Assembly (NCBI GenBank): GCA_011634665.1
Contig: WAEK01000007.1
Coordinates: 1,442,501-1,506,500 of the forward strand
DNA: 64,000 nucleotides
Source of the DNA: Mortierella sp. BCC40632
Taxonomy: Eukaryota; Mortierellomycota; Mortierellomycetes; Mortierellales; Mortierellaceae
Reading direction: 5' to 3'
A model generated the notes under the pieces. It worked only from the letters and a program-made list of their open reading frames with translations, was not told the origin of the DNA and did no database searches. The position numbers and the translations under genes were made by a program. Shown in pieces: positions 48,016 to 59,508 of the stretch. Position 1 is the stretch's first letter. Each line of letters begins with the position of its first letter.

Positions 48016-50705
48016 GAGACTTACCCAAAGCTTCCAATAAATCCTTTCCAATCATGCATGATTCGAGTCGAGACAAGCACCTCTCGATAGATATCCTCTA
48101 GTGCCAACAAGGTCGAATCTCTTCCACCTCGATCTCGAACTCTTCTACCCTTCCCCGTCCCATGCTTTCCTTCACTCCCCGCAGAGACCTCTCCTTCCTT
48201 TTCAAAGGGCATGATCTTCATGACTAATTTCGGAGTGGACCCTCCTCTCATCTTTCCTTCTTCCTGAGGAGCCAAATCATCCTCCAATGTTTCCTTCACA
48301 TATTCTTCTAATCGACTCGACCAACCAAGATTCAAACAAAGAGAGGATTGTCGAGAATCAAAATGTTTGTGTTCAACAAAGTCTCGTCGAATTGATTTGG
48401 GCACAGGAAGATCCACGGTATAGACTTCTGAATAGGAGGCCTCTCCAATCTTGGTCAACGTGGTCAATAAATGATTTGGTAAAAAAGTCTCAAAGTCTAG
48501 GATCTGACTCGAGTTGATGTCATGTAGACCACCATTGAGAGAAGAACGGTTCCCCGATCCTTGGAATTGTTTAAAGAAAGGCTGGTTACAGAGGGAGAGA
48601 AGCTCGCGGATCGTGGGTCGAAAGATGGATTGACGGTGACTGACCAAAGCAGCTGGGGGACGTCGGAGGGATCGGATTGGTCGAGTGGTGCGTTCAGTAG
48701 GTGCTGGCCTCCGTGCTGTTATCGCTGCTGTTGTTGTTGATGTTGCTGTGGATGTTATAGTGGATGTTGCTGTGGTTGTTGTAGGCGGGGTCGATACTCG
48801 CTGGTGTTGGGCTTCGACCGTACGCGGCTGATATTGTGACTTGACATCTTCTCTTGACTTTGATAGTGGCCTCTTTTCTTCAGAAATAGAGGTCGAAGAC
48901 GCCATTGCAACCCGAGGGGTAGGAATTTGGTCCGCAGGACTAAACCCCGGCATAGGGTCCCTCAGTCGTGGAGAATGATTGGAAGGCGATCGTAAAAAAA
49001 TATTGGAGAGGGCTCCACTGTCCTGCAGTGAAGGGGATGACAAGCGTGAAGGCTCATCCAATCGGTTCAGAGTCGATGAGGTTGATAGAGTGGTTCTGGA
49101 TGACAATAAAGGCAACTGTCGTCTTGGTAGACCAAGTCGGTCTTCAGATGGGATGATGGGCGAGAAGAATGAAGAGATACGTCTCGCAGTCTCCTCGAAA
49201 TTTCCAGTCAAGGGCATGCTATGTGAACTTTCAGAGTCGCCGAGTGGTCTCTTTAAACGCGCTCGCCTAAAGAGACTGTCGACATCGTCCTCCTGTCCAT
49301 CCTCGGGTATATCTCGATCAAGAAAGAGTGGGGTTGAGGTAGGCTGGCCAGTGTTGAGTCGGTCGTTTCGGTTGTGAGCTCTTGTGGAAAAGGATGTCAT
49401 AGTCAAGGTATCCAGAGATGTGGGAGAGGACGGCTCAGCTCGATCCTCAATCCTCTTTTGATTGGCACGTCTGCGTCGAGGCGTAATTTCTATGGAGGAC
49501 ATTCTCCTTCCAAGAACAAGATCTGGGCTATCCTCTCGTCCGCTTTGCTTCAGATCTGGACTTGATTCTCTTTCCAACCTCTCTGTCGACTCTTCCCTGG
49601 CCAAAATCCGTTTGGAGGTCAAAACCTTGGCTTTTGTCCGATTATCCACACTTGTCGTCTCTAGACTCTTTTCATGCCGACCCTCCTTGTTTGACTGATA
49701 TTGGTTGAGATGGTGGGTCTGTGCAGGGCGAGGGTGTGACAAGAGGGGCGAAGGCGATCCCGAATCCAGGTTCGATAAGAAGGGGCTTCCTGTAGCTCTG
49801 GTAGAAGGAGAGTCAAAGGTCGACTTGATGTTGTTGAACGCAAACTGATTGGCTTGAGGCTCTGGGAATTGGGGGAGTTTAATCTGTCTCATCCTCTCCA
49901 AGATTCCTTGTGATGGCGTCCTGAACAAGACTTCGTCATCTCCTGTGGTATCATCGGCCTCTGTGTCCTCCTCTTCTCCAGGATCGTGCTCCGAAAAGAG
50001 CTTTTCCTTAAACATCACTGACCGCAGATGAACCGACCCTGGTTTAGAGGAAGAAGAGGAAGACGCTTTTGAAGTGGAGTTGCTCGATAGTGAGGATCGC
50101 TTCGACTGTATTATTGGGATAGTATTGTTTTTTGCTGGTCCAGCTTTACTTGTTGTGTGCTGAGGTTTGTTGGCATTCGATTCGATACCAGTACGAGAGG
50201 TCTGGGCTGGAACCATGGAATGATGATTTTTAGACGATGGTAAATGGCGAGTTCTTTGGGAGGATCCAGATCCATGTTGAGGATGGCCATCCCATAGCGA
50301 CTGCGACTCCATGCCCATTTCCTGCGAACCCATGAACGAGCCCTGTGACGATGCCACGAAGTACTGGTGGTGGTCCTTTTGGTCGTTCTGTCGTCTGGGC
50401 ATCTCAATCTCCAAATCATCTTCTCTGTCTGAATAAATCAACGCCTCCAACATTTCATCGCTAAGTTGTGGTACAGGGTGTTCTTCAGCTTGGACTTTAC
50501 GCCTCTTGGCCTGTTCCTGTGTATACTTTTCGAATCTGGCCTTTCGCTCCATGGCCAGTCGGTCCCAATCAAACAATCGTTTGGTTTGAGATGAAGTCGA
50601 TGCCGCGCCCGAGGCTGACGATGAGGTGTTTTTCCTGCGGCCGCCATAAGTCTTTAGGTTCGGTCGTGAGGGTTGCTTCGAGCGCAAGGAGGCCGGCGCG
50701 AGCAT
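46743..50705 (-). CDS. HASPIN: Haspin-type histone H3 kinase
   Basis: Predicted minus-strand exons are 50705-48025, 47926-47835, 47729-47430, 47321-47176 and 47075-46743; about 1183 aa. The first 750 residues are disordered, Ser/Arg/Pro-rich, with NLKTYGGRR near the start (a basic TYG motif also opens animal haspins) and a Thr/Ala run. The kinase domain starts near GEASYSEVY, with VMKIMPF (ATP Lys) and the helix C Glu in ALEDIYREV. FEHRDLHWGNILV is the catalytic loop; IDFTLAR replaces DFG with DFT, the haspin hallmark. MDLEKDQDLFEGQGDYQFEIYR and CPRTNLLWIHYVADKLL follow. Haspin phosphorylates H3 Thr3 and guides Aurora B to centromeres. ATG 50705 is the only usable start; the frame further 5' lacks ATG. 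Confidence 0.95.
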
Positions 50706-51168
50706 GACGACCGTTAGGACATGGAAACTGAACAAAACATGGGAAATGGGGTCCTAGGAATTATCTATAGCAAAGCCAAAAAAAAAAAAAAAAAAAAAAC
50801 GCGCTGTCACACAGAGAGAGGAGAGTGAGAGTGAAGGTCACTTTGATTCAGGAACAAAAGAGGTATGAGTAGAATTTGGGCTTCTCTCATCTTTCAGATC
50901 CTACAAGATACACTTGGACCATTCCTTCTCTCTCCAGACATGGATATACCCCTGTCAGACATAAGAGAGAGAGAGAGAGAGAGAGGATGAAGAGGCTTCT
51001 GTCTGTCCATCGGCGGAAAGCTCAATTGGTTCCAACCTTGCCCTTTTGGACCGTGGGATAAAAAAAAATCCTACACGGACCCAACAGTCACCCGAAGCTC
51101 CTTTCAAAGAGTCAAAAAAAAAAAAAAAAACCTCGACCGCCTTTCTCTTCCTTCAACCAACCTTCATC
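50706..51168. promoter_or_regulatory. Divergent promoter, haspin / ECHDC1
   Basis: 463 bp between divergent ATGs, with A23 (about 50777-50799), GA run (50965-50985) and A14 (about 51115). No gene seen. Confidence 0.5.
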
Positions 51169-52419
51169 ATGTTCAAGCACAAAGCAGTCGCTCTAACTCA
51201 TCAACTCTCTACATGCTCCCCTTCGCATTCATGCCTCTCTCGAGCCATGACCCTGAGGGCTACTCAACAGCTACCATGGTCATTCATTCGTGCTTATTCT
51301 TGTCAGATTCAGTACCCGACCAAACTCGATCAGCTCCGCGCCAAGTTTCGTGGATTCGGTAGTGGTCACATTGAACTCGACATTGGTCATGCCCCAGGAC
51401 TAGCCTTGCTCACTCTGGCCAATGGTCCGAAACACAATGCATTGACCGGCAGGATGATGGCCGAATTGACCGACTGTGTCGATCTCTTGGAGGCCACAAC
51501 TGACCCCACACGAAAGACACCTCGGACTTTGGAGGACCTTCAACAATTGCTCCGCCCTGAATCAGGACTGGTCCTTAAGAATGCTGGCACACCTATCCAA
51601 AAGTTGGAAGAGACTCATTTTGAGACTCTGAACGATCTTGTTGGAATCATTGTCACTGGAGAGGCCCAGAAATCGTACTGTGCCGGACTGGGTAAGAAGA
51701 GAAGAAGAGACTCTGGGTTAAATCTTTCAGGGGGAAAAAAAAATCAGTCATTGGCCTAGCTTTCTCTTTCTATTGCTTCATACTCACCTCTCTCTTACGG
51801 ATCATACCTAGACCTGTCGGCTGCTAAAGAGACGTTGCTGTCGTCAGCAGCAGGAGCAGAAATGTCAGTCCTGATGGTTTCCACCTTGACCCGATTCACT
51901 CGCCTTCCACTCTTGTCAATTGCTGCCATTGAAAAGGCTGCGATCGGCGGAGGTGCCGAAATGACTACCATTTGTGACCATCGTTGTCTGAGTCAAAATG
52001 CCAAGGTGCACTTTGTCCAGACACAAATGGGGGTGGTCACTGGATGGGGTGGTGCAAGTCGTCTTCTCAATATCGTCTCTCGATCGCAGGCCTTGAGACT
52101 CTTGGCCGGTGGTGAACCGATCAAGGGTGGCCCAGAGGCCATGCAGATGGGATTTGCGCAGGCCATGGCCCCCGCTGGCGAGGCTGTTGCCGAGGCAACC
52201 AAGTACATGGGTCAATATGTTTGGGAGAAACCACCCACAGAAGGGTCTGAGGGTAAGAGGAGATGTGTGGCTGCTATCCGGTCCTTCAAAAAGATTATCA
52301 GTCAAGGAACGGACTATGATCGTGTTGAAAAGGTCTCGGAGATGGAGAAGGATCTCTTTAAGCAGCTCTGGGGTGGACCTGATAACTTGAGAAGAGTCAG
52401 CGAAGCCTTGTCAAAGTAG
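51169..52419 (+). CDS. ECHDC1: ECHDC1-like ethylmalonyl-CoA decarboxylase (crotonase fold)
   Basis: Predicted exons are 51169-51691 and 51812-52419; 376 aa. The first 45 residues are basic and Ser-rich, fitting a mitochondrial presequence. Crotonase landmarks: GLALLTLANGPKHNALTG, CAGLDLSAAKE across the intron (oxyanion-hole strand), AIEKAAIGGGAEMTTICDHR (second oxyanion loop), MGVVTGWGGASRL, and near the end QLWGGPDNL, which ECHDC1 shares (WGGP). The family decarboxylates ethylmalonyl-CoA, a by-product of acetyl-CoA or propionyl-CoA carboxylase (metabolite repair). Compared with human, an insert of about 35 residues lies before the oxyanion strand (51500-51600). A plain enoyl-CoA hydratase is less likely, as the usual catalytic Glu pair is not evident. 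Confidence 0.87.
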
Positions 52420-52583
52420 AACGGAAGAGACACTTAGAGACTAATTCCATAGACACTGACTATACATATTCCTTCTTCTTTATTTTGCCCAATGGACTGT
52501 AAAAATTAATGCGGAGCAAACTATTATATCTGGTTATACTACACATGTGTATATGTAAAGAGGAAACGAACAGGGTCAAGCGG

Positions 52584-54523
52584 CTAGGGAGCAACCACCG
52601 TCTCACTGACGCCAGTCGGCCGCATATTCTGACTAGATACGACATTACCACTACCCGTTTTCATATGCTGCTTTGGCAACTGTGATCGTTTGGGTGTTGC
52701 AGCAAGAGCGAGTGCAAAATCTTCTAATGCCATCATCAACATCCTTGGTCCACCATGACCCGTGTATTTGAACTCGTTCATTTCCCAACCACATCGACGA
52801 CCCATCTCACGAGAGGCTTCGATAGGTACCATTGTATCCAAATGTCCACAGTATGCATAGATATCGACTCCTGGTGGGATTTTGATGTCCGTAAAGTCGA
52901 ACCCTACATCAGCTACACACATTTGAATCTCGGCATTGTACCCATTCGAGTGCTGCCGATTCTATTCAAGGAGATGAAAAAAAAAAAAAAATTGTTAGCC
53001 TCTCCAGAGCATACCTTTGACATCTAATAAAAAAAAAAAAAAAAAAAAAATTCTCAGCCCCCCAAAAAAAATCGATTTCCACTTCATACCACACATCTTG
53101 AGCTAGTGCTGGTAATAAAAACCTTGTCAAAAGCCTCTTGAAATTGAATAACATAGGGATCCAGAAACTCTTCAATTCCTTCAATGTCCCGTCGTTTGCT
53201 ACTGTTCTCCTTGGCTCTTTTACTATCTGCAGCCACAAAATCATCGTCCAGTTGGGCTTTGGTACCTGAGAGAGCATTGCTCGAAGAGAGAATCACGGAC
53301 CCAATATGGTTCATCGAACTCGTTACCGCCCATACCAGACCTAATTTAAAAAAAAAAAAAAAAAAAAAATCGAAAAGTGAGTGAGCAATTGATGGAAAAT
53401 CCAAAAGTAAAAAAGACTCTAAAAGTACTTTTTTTTTTTTTTTTTAAGCTAAAAAAAAAAGTCAGGGACCCTTTAGTTTCCCACCCACCTCGCGGGACGT
53501 GCTTCAGAAACTTGAATGACCGACTGGTCGTCTCGGGACACTCGTTGAACGGGACCCAAGGGGCCATAAGAGAGATGGGACCAGACAGGACCCGGTCCGG
53601 AACCAGTTGAAGCATTCTCATCACATAATAGACACCACATGAATGGCTCATCATCGAAAACTGGACTTGGTTGTCCGTGCACAAATGGTCAATGATACTC
53701 AACACTTCTTGACAAGAGAGATCCACTCGCTCATTGATGGCTCGTCGATGTGTTGAAGAGGAAGAGGTTTGACGGGCTCGTTTCTGGTGTGGTCCATCTG
53801 TAGAGGCAGAGGATCTAGAAAGGATGTTGAAAGGTGGTGGGGTCTGACGTCGGTGATGTGGATAGTCTTGTCCGCTGGGCAGATCTGGTTGTGGACTGGG
53901 TAAAGAGTTTTCTTCGTCGGAGGGTATAGAGGCTGGTCGACTGGGACTATTGCTTCTGCTTGAGCCTGCTGCATCTACTGAAAGGGTTCGTTTGGAGGAT
54001 AGTTTGGACTTTGATGAACTACCGTTGGTCGTGGAGGAAGAGGAGGAAGAGGAGGGTCGAAAAGGGTCTGTGTGCCCGGTGCCAGGACGATCGACACAGA
54101 GGAGTCGGATATTCAGCCGTACAGCCTGGGCATGCATGCTTGCAATTTGACGACAGCTTCCGCCAAGACCGTAAAAAAAAACAACCAGGGTTCCGGTCTT
54201 GGACCCGCAGGTGGCAAAGGACACAGTCCGCCTGGTGGAAAGGGAGGGGGGAGAGGGTTCAACACAAAAGAGAATGCCACCATGTGGTAGTGTGGTGAAC
54301 AAGGTTAGTGGCAAAGTGAGAAAGAGAGTGTGGGATGAGTGTGTGTGCTACAGATGAACTCCAGAGCAGATGAGGCTCACCCAGAGGGAAGAGTGATTCT
54401 TTGCTGTAGTTGAGGCGAGTCGATGAGTGCCTTTAGGTTGAATGTGGTCACTAGGGGAGCAGAGATGAACTCGCGGGTCTGATCCCTTGGTTCTGGTGGA
54501 GGGGACATGGGCTCGGATGTCAT
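52584..54523 (-). CDS. Alpha/beta hydrolase-fold protein, function unknown
   Basis: Predicted minus-strand exons are 54523-54381, 54231-53489, 53340-53123 and 52961-52584; 493 aa. The exon 1 to 2 join gives ITLPSGRTVSFATCGS, the usual first strands. TLVVFFYGLGGSCRQ is the oxyanion loop after strand 3, and LCVDRPGTGHTDPF follows strand 4. After a Ser-rich insert of about 110 residues comes VQFSMMSHSCGVYYVMRML: the nucleophile elbow reads SHSCG, not GxSxG. ISLMAPWVPF precedes a lid. The last exon gives YCGHLDTMVP (acid) and YTGHGG (His), so a Ser-His-Asp triad is likely. Substrate unknown. Another first-intron acceptor at 54349 fails with an in-frame stop. Converges on ECHDC1 (164 bp). Confidence 0.8.
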
Positions 54524-54863
54524 GACCGATCTGATGCTGCTGTTGCTGAGAGAATGGGAGAGAGTGAGATGGACACACGAAATGAAATGAAAGAGTGTGA
54601 GATGAGAGAGAAAGAGTGCGAGTGTGTGTGTGTGTAAGAGAGAGAGAGAGAGAGAGAGAGTGAAGAAAACCTGCGTGCCTGAAAAAGAAAGGACAACGGT
54701 ATTCTTTTTTTCTGTGGAGAAACGGGGAAATTGAAGCGGCACGCCCTTTTTTTTTTTTTTTTATTACTTCTATCGGATATGGTCATCTCTTATTTCTTTC
54801 CGTCGCTGTTGTCAGCAATGAACTATGTCCTACCTTCTCTCTTTTTCTCTCTTCTCCTCCTTC
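54524..54863. other. Short interval between two minus-strand genes
   Basis: 340 bp with a CT-rich leader on the minus strand (GA-rich on +, 54587-54662) upstream of the hydrolase ATG, and A/T runs. It probably combines the 3' UTR of the zinc protein and the hydrolase promoter. Confidence 0.5.
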
Positions 54864-56433
54864 TCATTCAATAAACTGAAGACTTCTAGGAAGTCGGCTT
54901 GAACATTCTGTAGCCCAGCTGGATGCTTCCTCTGCTGAAGCCTTGTTTCTCGACCCCTGTTGTTGCTTGGACCTTTGTCCTCCTCCTCCTCCTCCTCCTC
55001 CTCCTCCTCCACCGCCTCCACCGCCCCCTCCTCCCACAGCAGACTTGTTCTTTTCTTGAGCCAAATATGCATTGTTACATTGGGCATGCCCAGAGTCTCT
55101 TCTCTGTCTCTGGTGTCGACGCTTATGTTCTCGCTCACATCCGTATCCAATCAGGTTACACTTCTGGACTGTCTTGATAAACGAGGCAGGCAAGGGCTCG
55201 ACTTGGTGCCATCCATTCCCCCAAATTGATGCCGATAATGCAAGAAAGCCATCGCCCTCTCCATGTTGGCATGAGTTGGACTTTGGAGGAGGTGGTGGTA
55301 GTTCCGAGACAAATGGCTTCTTGATCTTGTTCCCACCATTCTGGGATGAACTGTTGTTCTTCTTTTCTGACTTGTTGGTCCGGGAAGTGGACACGGAAGA
55401 CAATCCTTGTTTGGTCGAACGGCAAGCTGAGGTTCGGCAACAGTGGTCTGGAAAAAAGAATCCATCTAGTTTAGGCCAAGCATTGGAAAGAGTTTCGTCT
55501 GACGACGACATTGGGTAGCTGCTCGCTCTGGCTGCTGTTGTTGTTGTTGCTGTTGTTGCCGTCAATGTACTCTTGCTCGTATTGGGCTCGGATGAACCAA
55601 AGCTGAGGGATGCTGGGTTCGAGATGGTGGGGGGCAGGATAGGAGGCAGCGTCGGTGGAGGAAGAGCCTTGTTCTTTCGAGTCTGGCAAGGTTGACCACA
55701 TCTAACAGCGTTCAAGCCTAGTGTTTGCTCACTCTCGAGTGACAATGCCGAGACAGCAGTGACGAGCTCGTCTGTGCTTGCGCGCATAGAGTCATGGACT
55801 GACCATGGGTCGGAAGAATGACGCCGCGGGTATATGGGCATGTCTTGTGAATGGCGCCACTGCGACTGTGGATAGACAAATTCGCCCCCGTATGATTGTT
55901 GGCCGTGGTTTTCACAAGCGAGAAAGGGCTGAGAATGGCTCAGCGTCGAGAAAGCAGAGACCTGGACAGGGTCCGATTGGAGTGTGGTCGTATGATGTGA
56001 ATGGTAGGTACCGTATTGCTGCTGTAAGCAATGTGTCCACTCATTCGCTTGGTATTGGTTTGCAGCCGTTGCTGCAATGACCTGTCCTGAATACGGATTC
56101 GGATTCCGGCTTGGGACCGAATATGAAGGGATTCGGACAGCAGGTCGATGATGATGACAAAAGGTAAGATGGTCATGGTTCTTTGATGCATCAGGGTGTT
56201 CGCATTCATGGAAGGCACAACACGCGAGTGCGTCAGCCTTGCGACATTCTTCGGAGCAATAAAGACTTGATTGCTAGTATGGAAGGGAGAAAAAAAAAAG
56301 GGTCAACAGAAATGAAAGGCTTTGATACTGTGGGCAAAAGAGCAAATGATGGAAGGATCGGTGGCTCTGAAGCTACACTTACAGATTCGCTGCAAAAGTG
56401 CTTTGAACACGCAGCGCACCAGTTACAATCCAT
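54864..56433 (-). CDS. Ecl1-family-type zinc-binding protein with polyglycine run
   Basis: Predicted minus-strand exons are 56433-56383 (17 codons) and 56273-54864; 486 aa. The N-terminus joins as MDCNWCAACSKHFCSES then LYCSEECRKADA, the paired-Cys pattern of the fungal Ecl1/life-span-regulator family (CxxC, then LYCSxECxxxD). A second Cys/His cluster follows at once (CCAFHECEHPD, LTFCHHHRP). The remainder is Gln/His/Ser/Pro-rich, with PPPPP motifs, a basic KRRHQRQRR stretch and a run of about 19 Gly. Schizosaccharomyces Ecl1 proteins are much smaller and respond to zinc, sulfur or nutrient limitation; the role here is inferred. The long second exon has no stop, but its disorder makes internal introns hard to exclude. 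Confidence 0.7.
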
Positions 56434-57255
56434 TGTTCGAATCAGTGTGTTGAGGGTCTTTGACAAGACGTGAGTGACAGGAAAGGGTATAAGTCTGTCG
56501 AATAGTAAGGATAGTAAGAATACTTGGTCGAAAACAAATATCGGAAGGAACGGGATAGTGTGAGGGCGAAGAGGGTTGGGGAGACAAGGAGAGGAAAAAG
56601 CAAAGGGAAGAAAGATGGTTAAAAGAAGGAAAACTGGGGGTGCGAGGAGAGGGAGGGACACAGTTATAACCGTGGCAGTCCTCTTGAATCGAGTACCTTA
56701 TCGGTGACATGCAGTTCTTGTGTCCATAGGACGATGTACTTCCCTGCTGTTCACCACTCTGCTCTGAGCCTCCGATGGGGAGGGCGGAAATATGATTGCG
56801 CCATCCAAAGCCCTATCAACAGAATTTCTACAATGAAGCTTAACAGGTACGGTACGCTAAAGCCTCGCAATCCCACGCCCAGCCGGGATCACTGTCGGAG
56901 ATCGGTCCGAGGTCTAGACTTTTTGGTCTAAAAGGGTCCTGCCATGCAACGCCTCATTCATGTGCTCCTTTGCTTGGGACTTTATCTTTCCGCCTGGTCA
57001 GTGTGTACGCCACACGCCGACTTTTCTGTTTTTGGTGAACAATCCGGGTTTCAATCTCTCTCCTGAACAATTTACATTGTACTGCTCTACCAATATGTAA
57101 GTAAGCCGAACCAACAAACACTCCACTTTCTCCCAAACTCGTGTCAATTTTCTGAGGTCATTGATAAACCTTTATGTACAAATGCTCGCAAGGCAAAAAG
57201 TATGCTAGGCTAAATGTGCCCAGTGCCAAGTGGTGATATTCGAGAGTGTGTGTAT

Positions 57256-57286
<31 letters not shown>

Positions 57287-57310
57287 CGTGTGCGTCCGAT
57301 GCTTCGCCCT
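56434..57310. other. Intergenic region between two minus-strand genes
   Basis: About 880 bp, no gene. Contains a (GA)n run at 57260-57285 and mixed-composition DNA; likely promoter of the zinc protein and 3' flank of the HTH gene. Confidence 0.5.
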
Positions 57311-58813
57311 TTACTGGATCTCCTGCAGCAGCCGCCTTCGCTTACTATCCAGAGTTAAATAAATGCTTCGGAGATGCTCCATTTGTTCCCTACTGAACCC
57401 TTGCTGCTGCATAAAAATTCGGAGGGTGTGAACACACTGTGCAGCCTCCTTGAAGTCCACCTCTGGTTCTGGATCAAATCCTGCTGCAATAGGATCCGCC
57501 ATCCGCATAGACAGGTCGGCTCTCGATGCCGACAGAACTGAATGACTCGGTCCACTCATTTCATGCCGCTCCATGCTGCTCATGGAACTAACCGGATTAT
57601 TACGTGCCTCCAGAAAAGCGCCAGGTGTGCCTGCAAGAGCGGATGGCGCAATGTTATGCAATGCTTCCATTGGGCCGCCTGGCCTTGGGAGCTCAAGTGG
57701 CTGAGAGTCATTCGGCTTGGAAGCTGCCGAGGTAATCACCTCATTCGTAGTATTTGCTCCGCTGGCGTAGGCCTTGGATAGCATCTCCATGTGGAGAGCT
57801 GGGTCTGCCTCTAGACTTGGATGTAGCCCTGTAGCTGCTGTGTTTTCGTGGTCATGGATGGGTTGCATATGCATGTCCACGTCATGTATAGACACTGGTG
57901 CCTGATCCTTCATAACCATTCCAGCGGCTATATTCACAGCGTTGAGCGCTTCTCCATTTTCTGTTGACTGTTCATCTGCTCCTTTCTTGGATCGCTTTCT
58001 GTATTTTCTCTTGGCTATTCTCGAGCCGGCGCTTGAGCTCGCACTTGAAGCAAGGGCCATGGCTGAGGATGAGTCAGAGTGTGTTTGCAGGCTAGTCGAG
58101 TCTGGTAGAGGCGAAATGCGAGGGACGTCTGGAACGGGTGCCAGAGTCGGCAAACTGGAACTTGCAGCAGCGACAATAGGAACCTGCACTGTTTGCGTTT
58201 CATTTTCTTTGATGTTTCTAGGGGAGTCGTCTCTTGCCACCCCACTGTTCTTTGGCACAGTGGCAGCCTTTAGTCCATGTCGTATCTTGAACTTGTTGAG
58301 CCAGCCGTCCGAGAAGGTGAGCTGCTCCTGAGTAATATTGAGTTCCTGGGCCAATTCCTTTCCTTTGTTGACAATTAAGGCGTCGTTGATGATAATCTTT
58401 CCTCGACAGGACTTTAAGAATTCTGATAGTTGCTTCTCGAGTTCTGGGAACATCACTTGACGGTGGCGCCTCGCAGATGGATTCGATAGTTCCTGGTTGA
58501 GTCTCCGAGAAAGCTGTTGCTTTAATCGAGACACGGTTGACTCGTCCACCTTGATGTTGAACCGCTCGTGGATATAGGCAGCGACAACCTTGTTAGTCAG
58601 TCGACGGGTGCTCTGCTTTTCCTTGATATACATGCAGACCTGATACTTTTGAGCGTCACTCATAGTAGTTCGGCGCATCTTCTTTGGGGCGGGACCTCCA
58701 ATGGCCATCGAATCAATCTCTGATGAGACGTCGTCCACAGCATCTGAAGTTGCCACATCCTGACTATCCTTTGCATTCAGGCCATCCTGAGTGTTCTCGA
58801 CGGGAGGCGACAT
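57311..58813 (-). CDS. CENP-B/Tc5-type HTH DNA-binding protein without transposase domain
   Basis: Single exon, 500 aa, from ATG 58813. Residues about 45-105 form a first helix-turn-helix (YQVCMYIKEKQSTRRLTNK ... DESTVSRLKQQL). About 120-195 form a second, CENP-B/Tc5-like HTH (FPELEKQLSEFLKSC, INDALIVNKGKELAQEL, FSDGWLNKFKIRHGLK). The family arose from pogo/Tigger transposases; CENP-B and yeast Abp1/Cbh1 are host genes. Here no DDE catalytic domain follows: the rest is disordered, with a basic KRKYRKRSKK nuclear-signal-like patch (about 265) and a C-terminal helical block (TLRIFMQQQGFSREQMEHL). So it is likely a domesticated DNA-binding protein, not an active transposase. No inverted repeats were seen near it. 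Confidence 0.8.
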   Translation of the reverse strand: MSPPVENTQDGLNAKDSQDVATSDAVDDVSSEIDSMAIGGPAPKKMRRTTMSDAQKYQVCMYIKEKQSTRRLTNKVVAAYIHERFNIKVDESTVSRLKQQLSRRLNQELSNPSARRHRQVMFPELEKQLSEFLKSCRGKIIINDALIVNKGKELAQELNITQEQLTFSDGWLNKFKIRHGLKAATVPKNSGVARDDSPRNIKENETQTVQVPIVAAASSSLPTLAPVPDVPRISPLPDSTSLQTHSDSSSAMALASSASSSAGSRIAKRKYRKRSKKGADEQSTENGEALNAVNIAAGMVMKDQAPVSIHDVDMHMQPIHDHENTAATGLHPSLEADPALHMEMLSKAYASGANTTNEVITSAASKPNDSQPLELPRPGGPMEALHNIAPSALAGTPGAFLEARNNPVSSMSSMERHEMSGPSHSVLSASRADLSMRMADPIAAGFDPEPEVDFKEAAQCVHTLRIFMQQQGFSREQMEHLRSIYLTLDSKRRRLLQEIQ

Positions 58814-58998
58814 TGCTAGGATGTTTCTCAACACGTTTTTTGAATTCCGATTGGGTTTCTTGCAAATGAAGGGAGAGTTCCGTTCAAGGATGTACTTGAC
58901 TCTAGGGAAAGATGGTGAATGCTATGGAGAAAACATAAAAAAGAGGCGAGAAAGAGAGCAAGTGAACGAGCAAGAGCAAAGAGCGAGGTGGAGAAGGA

Positions 58999-59029
<31 letters not shown>

Positions 59030-59397
59030 AAAAGGGAAGAAACTCCGACCGTGGCTTTACAGAAAGTCCACAGTCAACACTCAGTTACCTTCATGAACAG
59101 CCCACATCCATCGCGCAAGTCTAGGGATGATGCCTTTGCCCATGCGTGATTTGCTCGCTCGGATGGAGCTCAGGGTTTCTGAGAGAAGAAAGGAAGGGAG
59201 ACTTGAACAGACACATAGGCTCGAGTTTTCTCTATCCATCAGTTATGATATGTTGACGCCGTATTCCTCCGTTTCTTCTTCGGGCTTACTTTCATTTGGC
59301 TGTCGGGTCATAGCGACGTTTTTTTAGCCGAGCGAGCAACAGCGCAGGTCAGCAGCAGCAGCTTCTCACAGGTTCCAATAAAAAAAAAAAAAAAGGG

Positions 59398-59429
<32 letters not shown>

Positions 59430-59508
59430 CGTCTGTCCTCCTCGCCATCCACATTCTCTCATCTCTCTTCCCACCCATTCCCCACCCCTCTCTCACAACC
59501 CCAACACA
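58814..59508. promoter_or_regulatory. Divergent promoter, CENP-B-like gene / aspartate aminotransferase
   Basis: 695 bp between divergent ATGs. GA-rich stretch at 58940-59035, A15 near 59380, and a CT-rich leader (59398-59490) before the aminotransferase ATG. Confidence 0.5.

Noticed and set aside
54232..54350. Earlier start of hydrolase exon 2 (acceptor near 54349)
   Set aside because: That join reads into a stop; the acceptor at 54232 gives the expected PSGRTVSFATCG strand.
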